A DNA stretch of 64,000 nt from Rhodococcus triatomae BKS 15-14. GTDB taxonomy: Bacteria > Actinomycetota > Actinomycetes > Mycobacteriales > Mycobacteriaceae. The position numbers and the translations under genes were made by a program. The DNA lies in assembly GCA_000341795.1 (NCBI GenBank), contig AODO01000001.1:1-64000 (forward strand), given 5' to 3'. Below the pieces are notes generated by a model, which saw only the letters and a program-made list of their open reading frames with translations, ran no database searches and was not told the DNA's origin. Below, in pieces: positions 9,483-17,043 of the stretch (the first letter of the stretch is position 1; every line of letters begins with the position of its first letter).

Positions 9483-10397
9483 TCAGCCGAGCGACTTGAT
9501 CGCTGCGGACGCGGCGAACATCCGGCCGGGTTCGCGGTCGTCGAAGTATCCACCGAGCGATTCGGCGAGCGCCGCGGGACTCCATTCGGCATCGGGCGCG
9601 TCGAACCGCTGCTCGACGACCGGAGCCGCCATCAGCGCGACCATCGGGCCGTACACGATGAAGACCTGACCGTTGATCGCGTCGGCCGCCGGCGAGGCCA
9701 GGTAGGAGACGAGGTTGACGACGTGCTCGGGCGAGAGCGGATCGACCACACCCTCCGGGGCGTCACCGAAGACGTTCTCCGTCATCGCCGTGCGCGCGCG
9801 GGGGCAGATCGCGTTGGCGCGGACACCGTAACGCTCCAGGCCGCGCGCGGCGGACATGGTCAGCGCGGTGATACCCGCCTTGGCGGCACCGTAGTTGGGC
9901 TGCCCGGGCGGGCCGAGCAGCCCGGCCTCCGACGACGTGTTGATCAGCCGTCCGTAGACCGGTGCGCCCGCGTTCTTGGACTCGGTGCGCCAGTGCACTG
10001 CGGCGTTGCGGCACAACAGGAAATGCCCGCGCAGGTGCACCTTGAGGACGAGGTCCCAGTCCTCGTCGGACATCGAGAACAGCATCTTGTCGCGGACGAT
10101 GCCCGCGTTGTTGACGACGATGTCGACACCACCCAGGTCCTGGGCGGCGGACATCAGGGCGTCTGCCGTGGTGCGTTCACCGATGTCACCGGGAACGAAG
10201 ACGCCCTTGCCGCCGAGCGCCTGGATCTCGTCCAAGAGCTCGTCGGCCTGCGCGCCGGCGGCGAGATCGTTGACGACAACGTTCGCGCCGGCCCGGACGA
10301 GCCCGAGAGCCTCGGCCTTGCCGAGACCCGAGGCCCCTCCGGTGACGATCGCAACCTTGCCGTCCAGACCTACCTCGCGACTAGCCAATCTCACCAC
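9483..10397 (-). CDS. hsd4A: Short-chain dehydrogenase, Hsd4A/Rv3502c type
   Basis: NAD(P)-dependent short-chain dehydrogenase/reductase of 304 residues. The cofactor loop is TGGASGLG (about 19-26), NNAG lies at about 100, and the catalytic Ser and YGAAK motif at about 165-183 are intact. Its place directly upstream of mce4 and downstream of ferredoxin fdxD matches the M. tuberculosis Rv3502c position. Homologues called Hsd4A are reported to act as 17-beta-hydroxysteroid dehydrogenase and as beta-hydroxyacyl-CoA dehydrogenase in sterol side-chain removal. Which activity applies here is inferred. The start is a double GTG (10397 or 10394) after GAAGG. A KstR-like box lies 70 bases upstream, so it may be transcribed separately from fdxD. 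Confidence 0.8.
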   Translation of the reverse strand: MVRLASREVGLDGKVAIVTGGASGLGKAEALGLVRAGANVVVNDLAAGAQADELLDEIQALGGKGVFVPGDIGERTTADALMSAAQDLGGVDIVVNNAGIVRDKMLFSMSDEDWDLVLKVHLRGHFLLCRNAAVHWRTESKNAGAPVYGRLINTSSEAGLLGPPGQPNYGAAKAGITALTMSAARGLERYGVRANAICPRARTAMTENVFGDAPEGVVDPLSPEHVVNLVSYLASPAADAINGQVFIVYGPMVALMAAPVVEQRFDAPDAEWSPAALAESLGGYFDDREPGRMFAASAAIKSLG

Positions 10398-10466
10398 TGC
10401 CTTCGTGAATCGATTAGGGAACGGCGGCGCAGTGGGCGCCCGCCCCGTTCGTGACCGCAGTCACTC

Positions 10467-10480
10467 TAGAACGCGTTCTC
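10467..10480. promoter_or_regulatory. KstR-type operator upstream of the SDR
   Basis: TAGAACGCGTTCTC matches TNNAACNNGTTNNA at seven of eight fixed positions and is a near-perfect palindrome (GAACGCGTTC core). It lies in the gap between the ferredoxin stop and the SDR start, so it should control the SDR. Confidence 0.7.
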
Positions 10481-10503
10481 ATTTACGGCAAGGATCGAGA
10501 TCG

Positions 10504-10698
10504 TCAGCGCAGCAGCGTGAGTGCCGCACGCGGGCACATCGAGACCGCCTCCTCCATCAACTTGACCGTTTCCGAGTCGTCGCCGACGGGCTGGGTGACG
10601 ATCAGGTTGTCGTCGTCGTCGAGGTCGAACACCTCGGGCGCGACACCCACGCACACACCGTTGGCCTCACATCGATCGAAATCGACCTTGACCTCCAT
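10504..10698 (-). CDS. fdxD: Small 3Fe-4S type ferredoxin FdxD
   Basis: Acidic 64-residue ferredoxin. Cys at residues 10, 16 and 54 (RCEANGVC and SMCPRAA) are the ligands. The second residue of the usual CxxCxxC is not Cys, so a 3Fe-4S cluster is expected, as in ferredoxins that feed actinobacterial P450s. Start at the ATG at 10698 after GGAAGAGG. It is the Rv3503c counterpart by position. It is a candidate electron donor for the sterol P450s in the window (CYP125 at 26.8 kb, CYP142 at 58.6 kb), but its partner cannot be read from sequence. A perfect KstR box lies 84 bases upstream. Confidence 0.88.
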   Translation of the reverse strand: MEVKVDFDRCEANGVCVGVAPEVFDLDDDDNLIVTQPVGDDSETVKLMEEAVSMCPRAALTLLR

Positions 10699-10781
10699 GA
10701 ATGAACCTCTTCCCTGAGCTCGTTACGACGTCGCGGTCACGGACCTACGGGCTGGGCCCGCGACCGGATCCAGCATAAGGC

Positions 10782-10795
10782 TAGAACCTGTTCCA
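10782..10795. promoter_or_regulatory. KstR operator (perfect) for fdxD side
   Basis: TAGAACCTGTTCCA matches all eight fixed positions of TNNAACNNGTTNNA. It lies in the divergent region between fdxD and fadE26, nearer to fdxD. Confidence 0.85.
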
Positions 10796-10893
10796 CTCCT
10801 GTGCAATGATGCGGAAAACCCGCCGCGACGGGCCGAAAGACCACTCGGAGCCGACGGCTTCACAGGAACCCGCGCGCACCGATTGTCGATGAC

Positions 10894-10907
10894 TAGAACT
10901 TGTGTCA
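10894..10907. promoter_or_regulatory. KstR-type operator for fadE26 side
   Basis: TAGAACTTGTGTCA matches seven of eight fixed positions (GTT is GTG). It is 35 bases before the fadE26 start and about 100 bases from the other box, so each divergent promoter may have its own operator. Confidence 0.65.
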
Positions 10908-10941
10908 GGCCGGATGCACCAGTCGGACCGGAGAGGGATCG

Positions 10942-12117
10942 ATGCACATCACCTACACCGCGGAGCAGCAGCAGCTGCGGGAAGAGCTGCGCGCATACTT
11001 CGCGAAGCTGATCACTCCCGAGCGACGCGAGGCACTCGCCGCTCAGACCGGTGAATACGGATCGGGCACGGTCTACCGCGACGTCGTGCGCGAGATGGGC
11101 CGCGACGGCTGGCTCACCCTCGGGTGGCCCACCGAGTACGGCGGACAGGACCGGCCCGCCATCGACCAGCTGATCTTCACCGACGAGGCGGCCATCGCGG
11201 GCGCGCCGGTGCCGTTCCTGACGATCAACTCCGTCGCGCCGACGATCATGCACTACGGCTCCGAGGAGCAGAAGAAGTTCTTCCTGCCCAAGATCTCCTC
11301 GGGCGAACTGCACTTCTCGATCGGATACTCCGAGCCCGGTGCCGGCACCGACCTCGCGAGCCTGCGAACCAGCGCGGTCAAGGACGGTGACGACTACGTC
11401 GTCAACGGCCAGAAGATGTGGACCAGCCTGATCGCGTACGCGGACTACGTGTGGCTCGCGGTCCGTACCGACCCGACGGCCAAGAAGCACAAGGGCATCA
11501 GCATGCTGATCGTCCCGACCACCGCCGAAGGCTTCTCCTACACCCCGGTCCACACCATGGCAGGCCCGGACACCAGCGCCACCTACTACCAGGACGTCCG
11601 CGTCCCGTCGTCCGCGCTGGTCGGTGAGGAGAACGGCGGGTGGGCTCTGATGACCAACCAGCTCAACCACGAGCGCGTCGCCCTCGTCTCGGCCGCCCCG
11701 ATCCAGGGGGCCCTGCGCGACACCGTCGAGTGGGCACAGAACACCAAGATGGCCGACGGGCGCCGCGTCATCGACCAGGAGTGGGTGCAGATCAACCTCG
11801 CGCGCGTGCATGCGAAGGTCGAGTACCTCAAGCTGCTCAACTGGGAGGTCTCCGCCGTCGACGCCCCCAGCAAGGGCGACGCGTCCGCGTGCAAGGTGTT
11901 CGGCACCGAGTTCGCCACCGAGGCGTACCGGCTGCTGATGGAGGTTCTGGGTCCGCTGGCCTACCTCCGTCAGGACTCGAAGGGCTCGGTCCTGCGGGGC
12001 CGCGTCGAGCGGATGCACCGCTCCTCGCTGATCCTCACCTTCGGTGGCGGCACCAACGAGGTCCAGCGCGACATCCTCGCCATGACCGCACTGGGACAGC
12101 CGCCCGCGCGGCGCTGA
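10942..12117 (+). CDS. fadE26: Acyl-CoA dehydrogenase FadE26 (ChsE4), catalytic-base subunit
   Basis: Acyl-CoA dehydrogenase of 391 residues that, with FadE27, dehydrogenates steroid-CoA thioesters in the first round of side-chain beta-oxidation. GYSEPGAGTDLAS (about 128-140) and the GGGTNEVQRD end are family features. Glu at about 244 in NHER occupies the helix-G position of the catalytic base, and its partner lacks it. Start at the ATG at 10942 with GAGAGGG upstream; a longer in-frame start overlaps the KstR box and is rejected. It forms an operon with fadE27, 58 bases downstream. Homologues form alpha2-beta2 heterotetramers. Confidence 0.92.
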   Translation: MHITYTAEQQQLREELRAYFAKLITPERREALAAQTGEYGSGTVYRDVVREMGRDGWLTLGWPTEYGGQDRPAIDQLIFTDEAAIAGAPVPFLTINSVAPTIMHYGSEEQKKFFLPKISSGELHFSIGYSEPGAGTDLASLRTSAVKDGDDYVVNGQKMWTSLIAYADYVWLAVRTDPTAKKHKGISMLIVPTTAEGFSYTPVHTMAGPDTSATYYQDVRVPSSALVGEENGGWALMTNQLNHERVALVSAAPIQGALRDTVEWAQNTKMADGRRVIDQEWVQINLARVHAKVEYLKLLNWEVSAVDAPSKGDASACKVFGTEFATEAYRLLMEVLGPLAYLRQDSKGSVLRGRVERMHRSSLILTFGGGTNEVQRDILAMTALGQPPARR

Positions 12118-12175
12118 ATCTCGGCCACCGGCCGAGCGCTGACCCCCGTTCTGGACTGCACCCGAAGGAATCACC

Positions 12176-13288
12176 GTGGACTTCACTCCCACCGAGGCCC
12201 AGCAGGACCTCGAACAGCTCACTCGGAGCATCGCCGAGAAGCTCACCACCAACGACCGGCTGCGGGAACTCGACGCCGCCGAGGACCGCTTCGACGACAA
12301 GCTCTGGCAGGCACTCGCCGACGCCGGCGTGCTCGCGGCCGCGCTACCGGAATCGGTCGGCGGCGGCGGATTCGGCGTCCTCGAGCAGTGCACGATCCTG
12401 CGCGAGATCGGCCGACCCGTCGCGCCCGTGCCGTACCTCGGCTCGATCGTGCTGGCCGCGTCGGCTCTCGCCGAGTTCGGCGACGACGCACAGCGGGACC
12501 TCGCCCGACGCGCAGGCGCGGGCACCGCGATCCTGACGGTCGCCCTGGCGGAGGAACTGAACAACGATCCGGCACAGCCGGTCACCCGCGCGGACCGCAG
12601 CGGCGACGGCTGGACGATCACCGGAACCAAGATCACGGTTCCCGCCGCCGCGTTCGCGGATGCGATCCTCGTGCCCGCCACCACACCCGAGGGTGTCGCG
12701 GTGTTCGTGGTGGACCCGTCCGCTGCCGGCGTGCAGATCGATCGGCAGTCGACCACCGACTACAGCGCCGAGTCGATCGTCGACCTGTCCGGTGTCTCCA
12801 CCGACCAGGTTCTCGGCGGTGTGGAGCGTGGCGCCGAGGTCGTGGGCTGGATCCTCGACCGCGCCGCCGTCGGGCTCGCGGCCCAGCAGCTCGGCACACT
12901 CGAGCGTGCCCTCGAACTGGTCGCCGAGTACGCCCGCGAGCGGGTGCAGTTCGATCGGCCGATCGGCAGCTTCCAGGCGGTGGCCCAGCGCCTGGCCGAC
13001 GCGTTCATCGACGTCAAGGCAGTCCGGTCGACGCTGTGGCAGGCCGCGTGGCGCCTCAGCGAGAACCTGCCCGCCGAGGCCGAGATCCGGACCGCGAAGT
13101 TCTGGGCGGCGGACGCCGGTCACCGCGTCTCGCACACGGTGATCCACGTGCACGGTGGTGTCGGCCTGGACCGCGATCACCCGGTCCACCGCTACTTCCT
13201 GGCCGCCAAGCACAACGAGTTCGCGCTCGGCTCGGCGACCGAGCAGCTCCGCCGGCTCGGGCAGTCACTCGCCGACGTTCCCGCCTGA
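12176..13288 (+). CDS. fadE27: Acyl-CoA dehydrogenase FadE27 (ChsE5), partner subunit
   Basis: Partner of FadE26, 370 residues from a GTG preceded by GAAGGAATCACC. FAD-contact motifs RVQFDRPIGSFQA (about 258-270) and VHGGVG (about 323) are present, but the NHER-type Glu seen in FadE26 is missing. That is the division of labour known for the heterotetrameric sterol acyl-CoA dehydrogenases, where one chain gives the base and the other part of the FAD site. It is followed within 20 bases by a strong terminator, so the unit is probably bicistronic. Confidence 0.92.
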   Translation: MDFTPTEAQQDLEQLTRSIAEKLTTNDRLRELDAAEDRFDDKLWQALADAGVLAAALPESVGGGGFGVLEQCTILREIGRPVAPVPYLGSIVLAASALAEFGDDAQRDLARRAGAGTAILTVALAEELNNDPAQPVTRADRSGDGWTITGTKITVPAAAFADAILVPATTPEGVAVFVVDPSAAGVQIDRQSTTDYSAESIVDLSGVSTDQVLGGVERGAEVVGWILDRAAVGLAAQQLGTLERALELVAEYARERVQFDRPIGSFQAVAQRLADAFIDVKAVRSTLWQAAWRLSENLPAEAEIRTAKFWAADAGHRVSHTVIHVHGGVGLDRDHPVHRYFLAAKHNEFALGSATEQLRRLGQSLADVPA

Positions 13289-13305
13289 CCCGCACTCGTC
13301 GACAA

Positions 13306-13345
13306 CGCGAACGCCCGGTTCCGTGACTGGAACCGGGCGTTCGCG
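13306..13345 (+). terminator. Long perfect hairpin after fadE27
   Basis: A 17-bp perfect stem (13306-13322 with 13329-13345) and a 6-base loop, followed by TCGTTT. It starts 18 bases after the fadE27 stop and closes the fadE26-fadE27 unit. Confidence 0.9.
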
Positions 13346-13406
13346 TCGTTTCCGCCGTCGACGCGGGTGCCGCCACCTACCATCGGCACGACTGTCAGGG
13401 GACACG

Positions 13407-14165
13407 ATGACCATGCGATTCCTGCCCGCACACGCGCCGGCCGTCGCGGCCGCGGTCGCGATGCTCGCACTGCCGGGGGCCGCGACAGCCGTCGCCGCTG
13501 CGCCGACGCCCGCGAAGCCCTGTGTGCTGCTGGTGCACGACATCGCTCGTGACGCGTCCTCCTGGGACACCGCCCGTGACCTGCTCGAACGCCGGGGCCG
13601 ATGCGCGATCACCGTCACCTGGGGCGCGCCCACCGGCGCCGAGGTCCCCGTACCCACTGCCGGACTCCGCGGCGCCGACGCAGGCGTGAACGATCTCGCC
13701 GACGCGATCGCCGATGCCGGTGGCGGACCGTTCGACATCGTCGCGCACGGAGCGGGCGCGCTTGTCGCGCAACGGTATCTGCAACGATTCGGACCCTCGT
13801 CGGTCCGGTCACTGACCACTCTCGGGCCCCTGTGGCACGGCACGGAGATCGGCGGCCTCGCCGCGACCGAGGAGGTCAGCCGAACGCTCGGCACCTACGA
13901 TCTCGTGTTGGCCTGGGAGAAGCCGCTCGTCGACCCGGTGTGCGCGGGGTGCCGCGAGCTGATCAGCGGCTCCGACCTCCTCCGCGCGATGCACCGAGAC
14001 GGGGCACCGACTCCCGGCGTCCGCTACACCGACATCGCGTCACCCTGCGACGAACTGGCGCCGCCCACCGGGTTGCCGGGTGCGCACGTCGTCGTACTGG
14101 ACCGCTGCGTGTCACATTTCGCGCTGGCCGACGACGCGGGAGCGCTCGGGCACGCGTTCTCGTAG
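13407..14165 (+). CDS. Secreted lipase/esterase-fold protein lacking the nucleophile Ser
   Basis: Exported alpha/beta-hydrolase of 252 residues. A basic N-terminus and hydrophobic stretch end in small residues near 32 (signal peptide). CVLLVHD near 40 resembles the oxyanion strand of class-2 (EstA/LipA-like) lipases. TDIASPCDE at about 208-216 carries the expected acid Asp and VSHFAL at about 235 the expected His. The nucleophile elbow reads AHGAG (113-117) instead of GHSxG, with Gly115 at the Ser position, so normal hydrolase chemistry is not expected. Six Cys could make disulphides. Start at the ATG at 13407 after AGGGGA; an ATG two codons later is also possible. It lies between the sterol genes fadE27 and fadD17, but a role there is unproven. 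Confidence 0.75.
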   Translation: MTMRFLPAHAPAVAAAVAMLALPGAATAVAAAPTPAKPCVLLVHDIARDASSWDTARDLLERRGRCAITVTWGAPTGAEVPVPTAGLRGADAGVNDLADAIADAGGGPFDIVAHGAGALVAQRYLQRFGPSSVRSLTTLGPLWHGTEIGGLAATEEVSRTLGTYDLVLAWEKPLVDPVCAGCRELISGSDLLRAMHRDGAPTPGVRYTDIASPCDELAPPTGLPGAHVVVLDRCVSHFALADDAGALGHAFS

Positions 14166-14229
14166 CAGTCGGTCCCACCAGGTGCGACCGAGTCTGGTCG
14201 GGGTGCGGCCCGGCCCCTACACTGCGCAC

Positions 14230-15849
14230 ATGAGCACTTCCGCGCCCACGGTCGCCGACCTCCTGATCCGCCTGCGCGGCGTGGAGTCCACCGGAATCCT
14301 GTTCGAGGACAACCGAACTTCGTGGTCGGAGCATGTCGGACTCGCCGTCGACCTGGCCGCGGCACTCGGCGAACTGCTCGATCCCGCTCTGCCCCCGCAC
14401 GTTGCGGTACTGCTCGACAACGTCCCCGAGTTCTCGCTGTTGCTGAGCGCGAGCGCGATCGGCGGCACGGTGCTGGTCGGACTGAACACGACGCGCCGCG
14501 GAGCCGCACTCGCAGGCGACGTCGCCCGCGCCGACTGCCAGGTGCTCGTCACCGACTCGGACAAGGTCGCGCTGCTGGACGGACTCGACCTCGCCGGCGT
14601 CCGGGTCCTCCTCACCGACTCCGACGAGTGGCACGAGCTGCTGGCCGCGCACCGGGGCAGCACCCACCCCGAGCGGACGCCGGCCCTCGACGACCTGTTC
14701 ATGCTGATCTTCACCTCCGGAACCAGCGGGGACCCGAAGGCCGTGCGCGTCACGCACAAGATGGTCGCCGGTCCGGGCGTGATGCTCGCCGAGCGCTTCG
14801 GACTGTCCGATGCCGACACCGCGTACGCATCGATGCCGATGTTCCACTCGGGCGCGGTGATGGCGTGCTGGTCCGTCGCAATCGCCGCTGGAGCGAACTT
14901 CGCGCTGCGGCGCAAGTTCTCCGCCTCGGGCTTCCTTCCGGACGTACGCGCATTCGGCGCCACCTATGCGCACTACGTCGGCAAGCCACTCGCCTACGTC
15001 CTCGCGACGCCGGAGCGCGACGACGACGCCGACAATCCTCTGAAGATCCTGTACGGCAACGAGGGATCCCCTTCGGCGATCGCCGAGTTCGCCCGCCGAT
15101 TCGACGTCCGGGTGGTCGACGGATTCGGTTCCACCGAGGGCGGCGTGCTGATCTCGCGCGCACCGGGAACCCCACCGGGCGCACTCGGACTGCTTCCCGC
15201 AGGCATCGCCGTCCTCGATCCGGACAGCGGCACCCCCTGCCCCACAGCGGAGTTCGACGCCAGTGGCCACATCCTCAACGCGGACAAGGCGACGGGAGAG
15301 CTGGTCAACACCGCCGGAACCGGGAGTTTCGCGGGGTACTACAACAATCCCGAGGCCGACGCCGACCGTGTGCGCAACGGTCAGTACTGGAGCGGCGACC
15401 TCGGCTACGTCGACGCCGACGGCTACGTGTACTTCGCGGGCCGCAGTTCCGGCTGGATGCGGGTCGACGGCGAGAACCTGGGCAGCGCACCGATCGAGAA
15501 CGTCCTGGCACGCCATCCCGCGGTGACCGAGGTCGCCGCCTACGCGGTGCCGGATCCGGAGGTCGGCGACCGAGTGGCCGTCGCCGTCGTCGCGGAGGAT
15601 TTCGACATCGACGAGTTCGCCGAGTTCCTGCAGTCCGCGGCCGATCTCGGACCGAAGCAGCTGCCAAGCTTCGTCCGGGTCACCGAGGACCTGCCGAAGA
15701 CCGCGACCTACAAGGTGCTGGGCCGCTCCCTGACCGCGCAACGCTGGAACTCGCCCGACCCCACCTGGTTTCGCGCCCCCGGCACGACCACCTTCGTCCC
15801 CGTCACCCCCGACCTCGCCGCCGCCCTGGACGCCGAACTCGACCGCTGA
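14230..15849 (+). CDS. fadD17: Steroid-CoA ligase FadD17
   Basis: AMP-forming acyl-CoA synthetase of 539 residues. The AMP loop is IFTSGTSGDPKAV (about 160-172), the adenine motif GFGSTEGG, the hinge GDLGYVDADGYVYFAGR, and the C-terminal catalytic Lys lies in LPKTATYK. By position after fadE26-fadE27 it matches M. tuberculosis FadD17, reported to activate sterols with a shortened (C5) side chain. Start at the ATG at 14230: there is no ribosome site, but TACACT ends six bases before the ATG, so a leaderless transcript is plausible. The frame continues upstream into the lipase-like gene and that extension is rejected. Confidence 0.88.
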   Translation: MSTSAPTVADLLIRLRGVESTGILFEDNRTSWSEHVGLAVDLAAALGELLDPALPPHVAVLLDNVPEFSLLLSASAIGGTVLVGLNTTRRGAALAGDVARADCQVLVTDSDKVALLDGLDLAGVRVLLTDSDEWHELLAAHRGSTHPERTPALDDLFMLIFTSGTSGDPKAVRVTHKMVAGPGVMLAERFGLSDADTAYASMPMFHSGAVMACWSVAIAAGANFALRRKFSASGFLPDVRAFGATYAHYVGKPLAYVLATPERDDDADNPLKILYGNEGSPSAIAEFARRFDVRVVDGFGSTEGGVLISRAPGTPPGALGLLPAGIAVLDPDSGTPCPTAEFDASGHILNADKATGELVNTAGTGSFAGYYNNPEADADRVRNGQYWSGDLGYVDADGYVYFAGRSSGWMRVDGENLGSAPIENVLARHPAVTEVAAYAVPDPEVGDRVAVAVVAEDFDIDEFAEFLQSAADLGPKQLPSFVRVTEDLPKTATYKVLGRSLTAQRWNSPDPTWFRAPGTTTFVPVTPDLAAALDAELDR

Positions 15850-15862
15850 AAACACTCCGGAC

Positions 15863-15907
15863 ACGAATCGGGGCCGCACCCCAGGTCGGTGTGCGGCCCC
15901 GATTCGT
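15863..15907. terminator. Bidirectional hairpin between fadD17 and the NMO-like gene
   Basis: A 17-bp perfect stem (15863-15879 with 15891-15907) and an 11-base loop, between converging genes whose stops are 15849 and 15928. It can serve both strands. Confidence 0.88.
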
Positions 15908-15927
15908 ACGGCCCGTGCAGCTGGGCG

Positions 15928-17043
15928 TCAGCCCCCCAGCTTGTTCATCCGCGCAACGGTCGCCTCGAACTCCGCAACCAGGTCCGCCATCGAATCCGCG
16001 ACCGGCCGGATCTCGTTCATCCGTCCGACGATCTGCCCGGCCGGCATCGCGACGACATCCGGGTTCTCGGCGGCGACGATCCGCTGATGCGCCTCGGCGA
16101 CGAGAATGTTCTGCAGCGGCATCGGCAGCGCCTCCGGAGCGCCGGGCTTCGACCACGCCTCCGTCCACTTCGTCTTCAGCAGCCGCGCCGGCTTACCCGA
16201 GTAGATCCGCGAACGGACGGTGTCGCTCGACGTCGCGGCGAGCAGCGCCCGCTGCGTCGCCGACGTGCCCTTCTCGGCGCTGCCGAGACGGTACTCGGCG
16301 GCGGTCAGCCAATAGGAGCCCATCCACACACCCTGTGCACCGAGCGCCATCGCAGCCGCGACCTGACGCCCGCTGCCGATACCACCAGCGGCGAGCACCG
16401 AGGCGGAGTCACCGACGGCGTCGACGATCTCGGGAACGAGAACCATGGACGCGATCTCGCCGGTGTGACCGCCCGCCTCGTAGCCCTGGGCGATGACGAT
16501 GTCCACGCCGTTCTCGACGTGACTCAGCGCGTGCGGGACGGCACCGGCGAGTGCCGCGACCGGGACGCCGTGCTGGTGCGCCTCGTCGATGACATCCTTC
16601 GGCGGCGACCCGAGTGCGTTCGCGATCAGCGCCGGGCGGTGCTTGAACGCGACGTCGAGCTGGGCCCGGGCGACCGAGTGCAGCCACCCGAGGACGCCCG
16701 TGTTGTGCTCGACGTCGTCGGACAGCGGCGGCACCCCGAGCTCGTCGAGGGTGCGGTTCACGAATGCCCGGTGCTCGGCGGGGATCAGCTTGTCGAGGTC
16801 GACAGCGGTGCCCTCGGTGGGGATCTTCGCCGGCATCACCACGTCGACGCCGTACGGCTTCCCGTCGGTGTTCTCGTCCATCCAGTTCAGGACGGCGTCG
16901 AGCTCCTCGGCATCGTTGAACCGGACGCACCCCAGCACGCCGAGGCCACCGGCCCGGGAGACGGCCGCCGCGACGTGCTCCGACGGGGTGAACGCGAAGA
17001 TCGGGTACCGAATGCCGAACTTCTCGGCGAGATCGTTGTGCAT
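15928..17043 (-). CDS. Nitronate monooxygenase / 2-nitropropane dioxygenase family flavoprotein
   Basis: FMN-dependent TIM-barrel enzyme of 371 residues. GYEAGGHTGEIAS (about 185) and the phosphate-binding AGGIGSGRQVAAAMALGAQGV (about 215-235) are visible. Its ATG at 17043 shares a base with the fadD19 stop (TGATG), so it is translationally coupled to fadD19 and presumably acts on a steroid-CoA or other sterol intermediate. IpdC in this window belongs to the same fold. The family includes nitronate oxidases, enoyl reductases and CoA-ester enzymes, so the annotated reaction is uncertain. The frame extends upstream inside fadD19; that part is rejected. Confidence 0.8.
   Translation of the reverse strand: MHNDLAEKFGIRYPIFAFTPSEHVAAAVSRAGGLGVLGCVRFNDAEELDAVLNWMDENTDGKPYGVDVVMPAKIPTEGTAVDLDKLIPAEHRAFVNRTLDELGVPPLSDDVEHNTGVLGWLHSVARAQLDVAFKHRPALIANALGSPPKDVIDEAHQHGVPVAALAGAVPHALSHVENGVDIVIAQGYEAGGHTGEIASMVLVPEIVDAVGDSASVLAAGGIGSGRQVAAAMALGAQGVWMGSYWLTAAEYRLGSAEKGTSATQRALLAATSSDTVRSRIYSGKPARLLKTKWTEAWSKPGAPEALPMPLQNILVAEAHQRIVAAENPDVVAMPAGQIVGRMNEIRPVADSMADLVAEFEATVARMNKLGG

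Noticed and set aside
10723-12756. A 677-codon open frame on the minus strand opposite fadE26/fadE27
   Set aside because: Its translation is a high-GC mirror (Arg/Ser/Ala/Gly-rich) of the plus-strand acyl-CoA dehydrogenases, with no domain or ribosome site.
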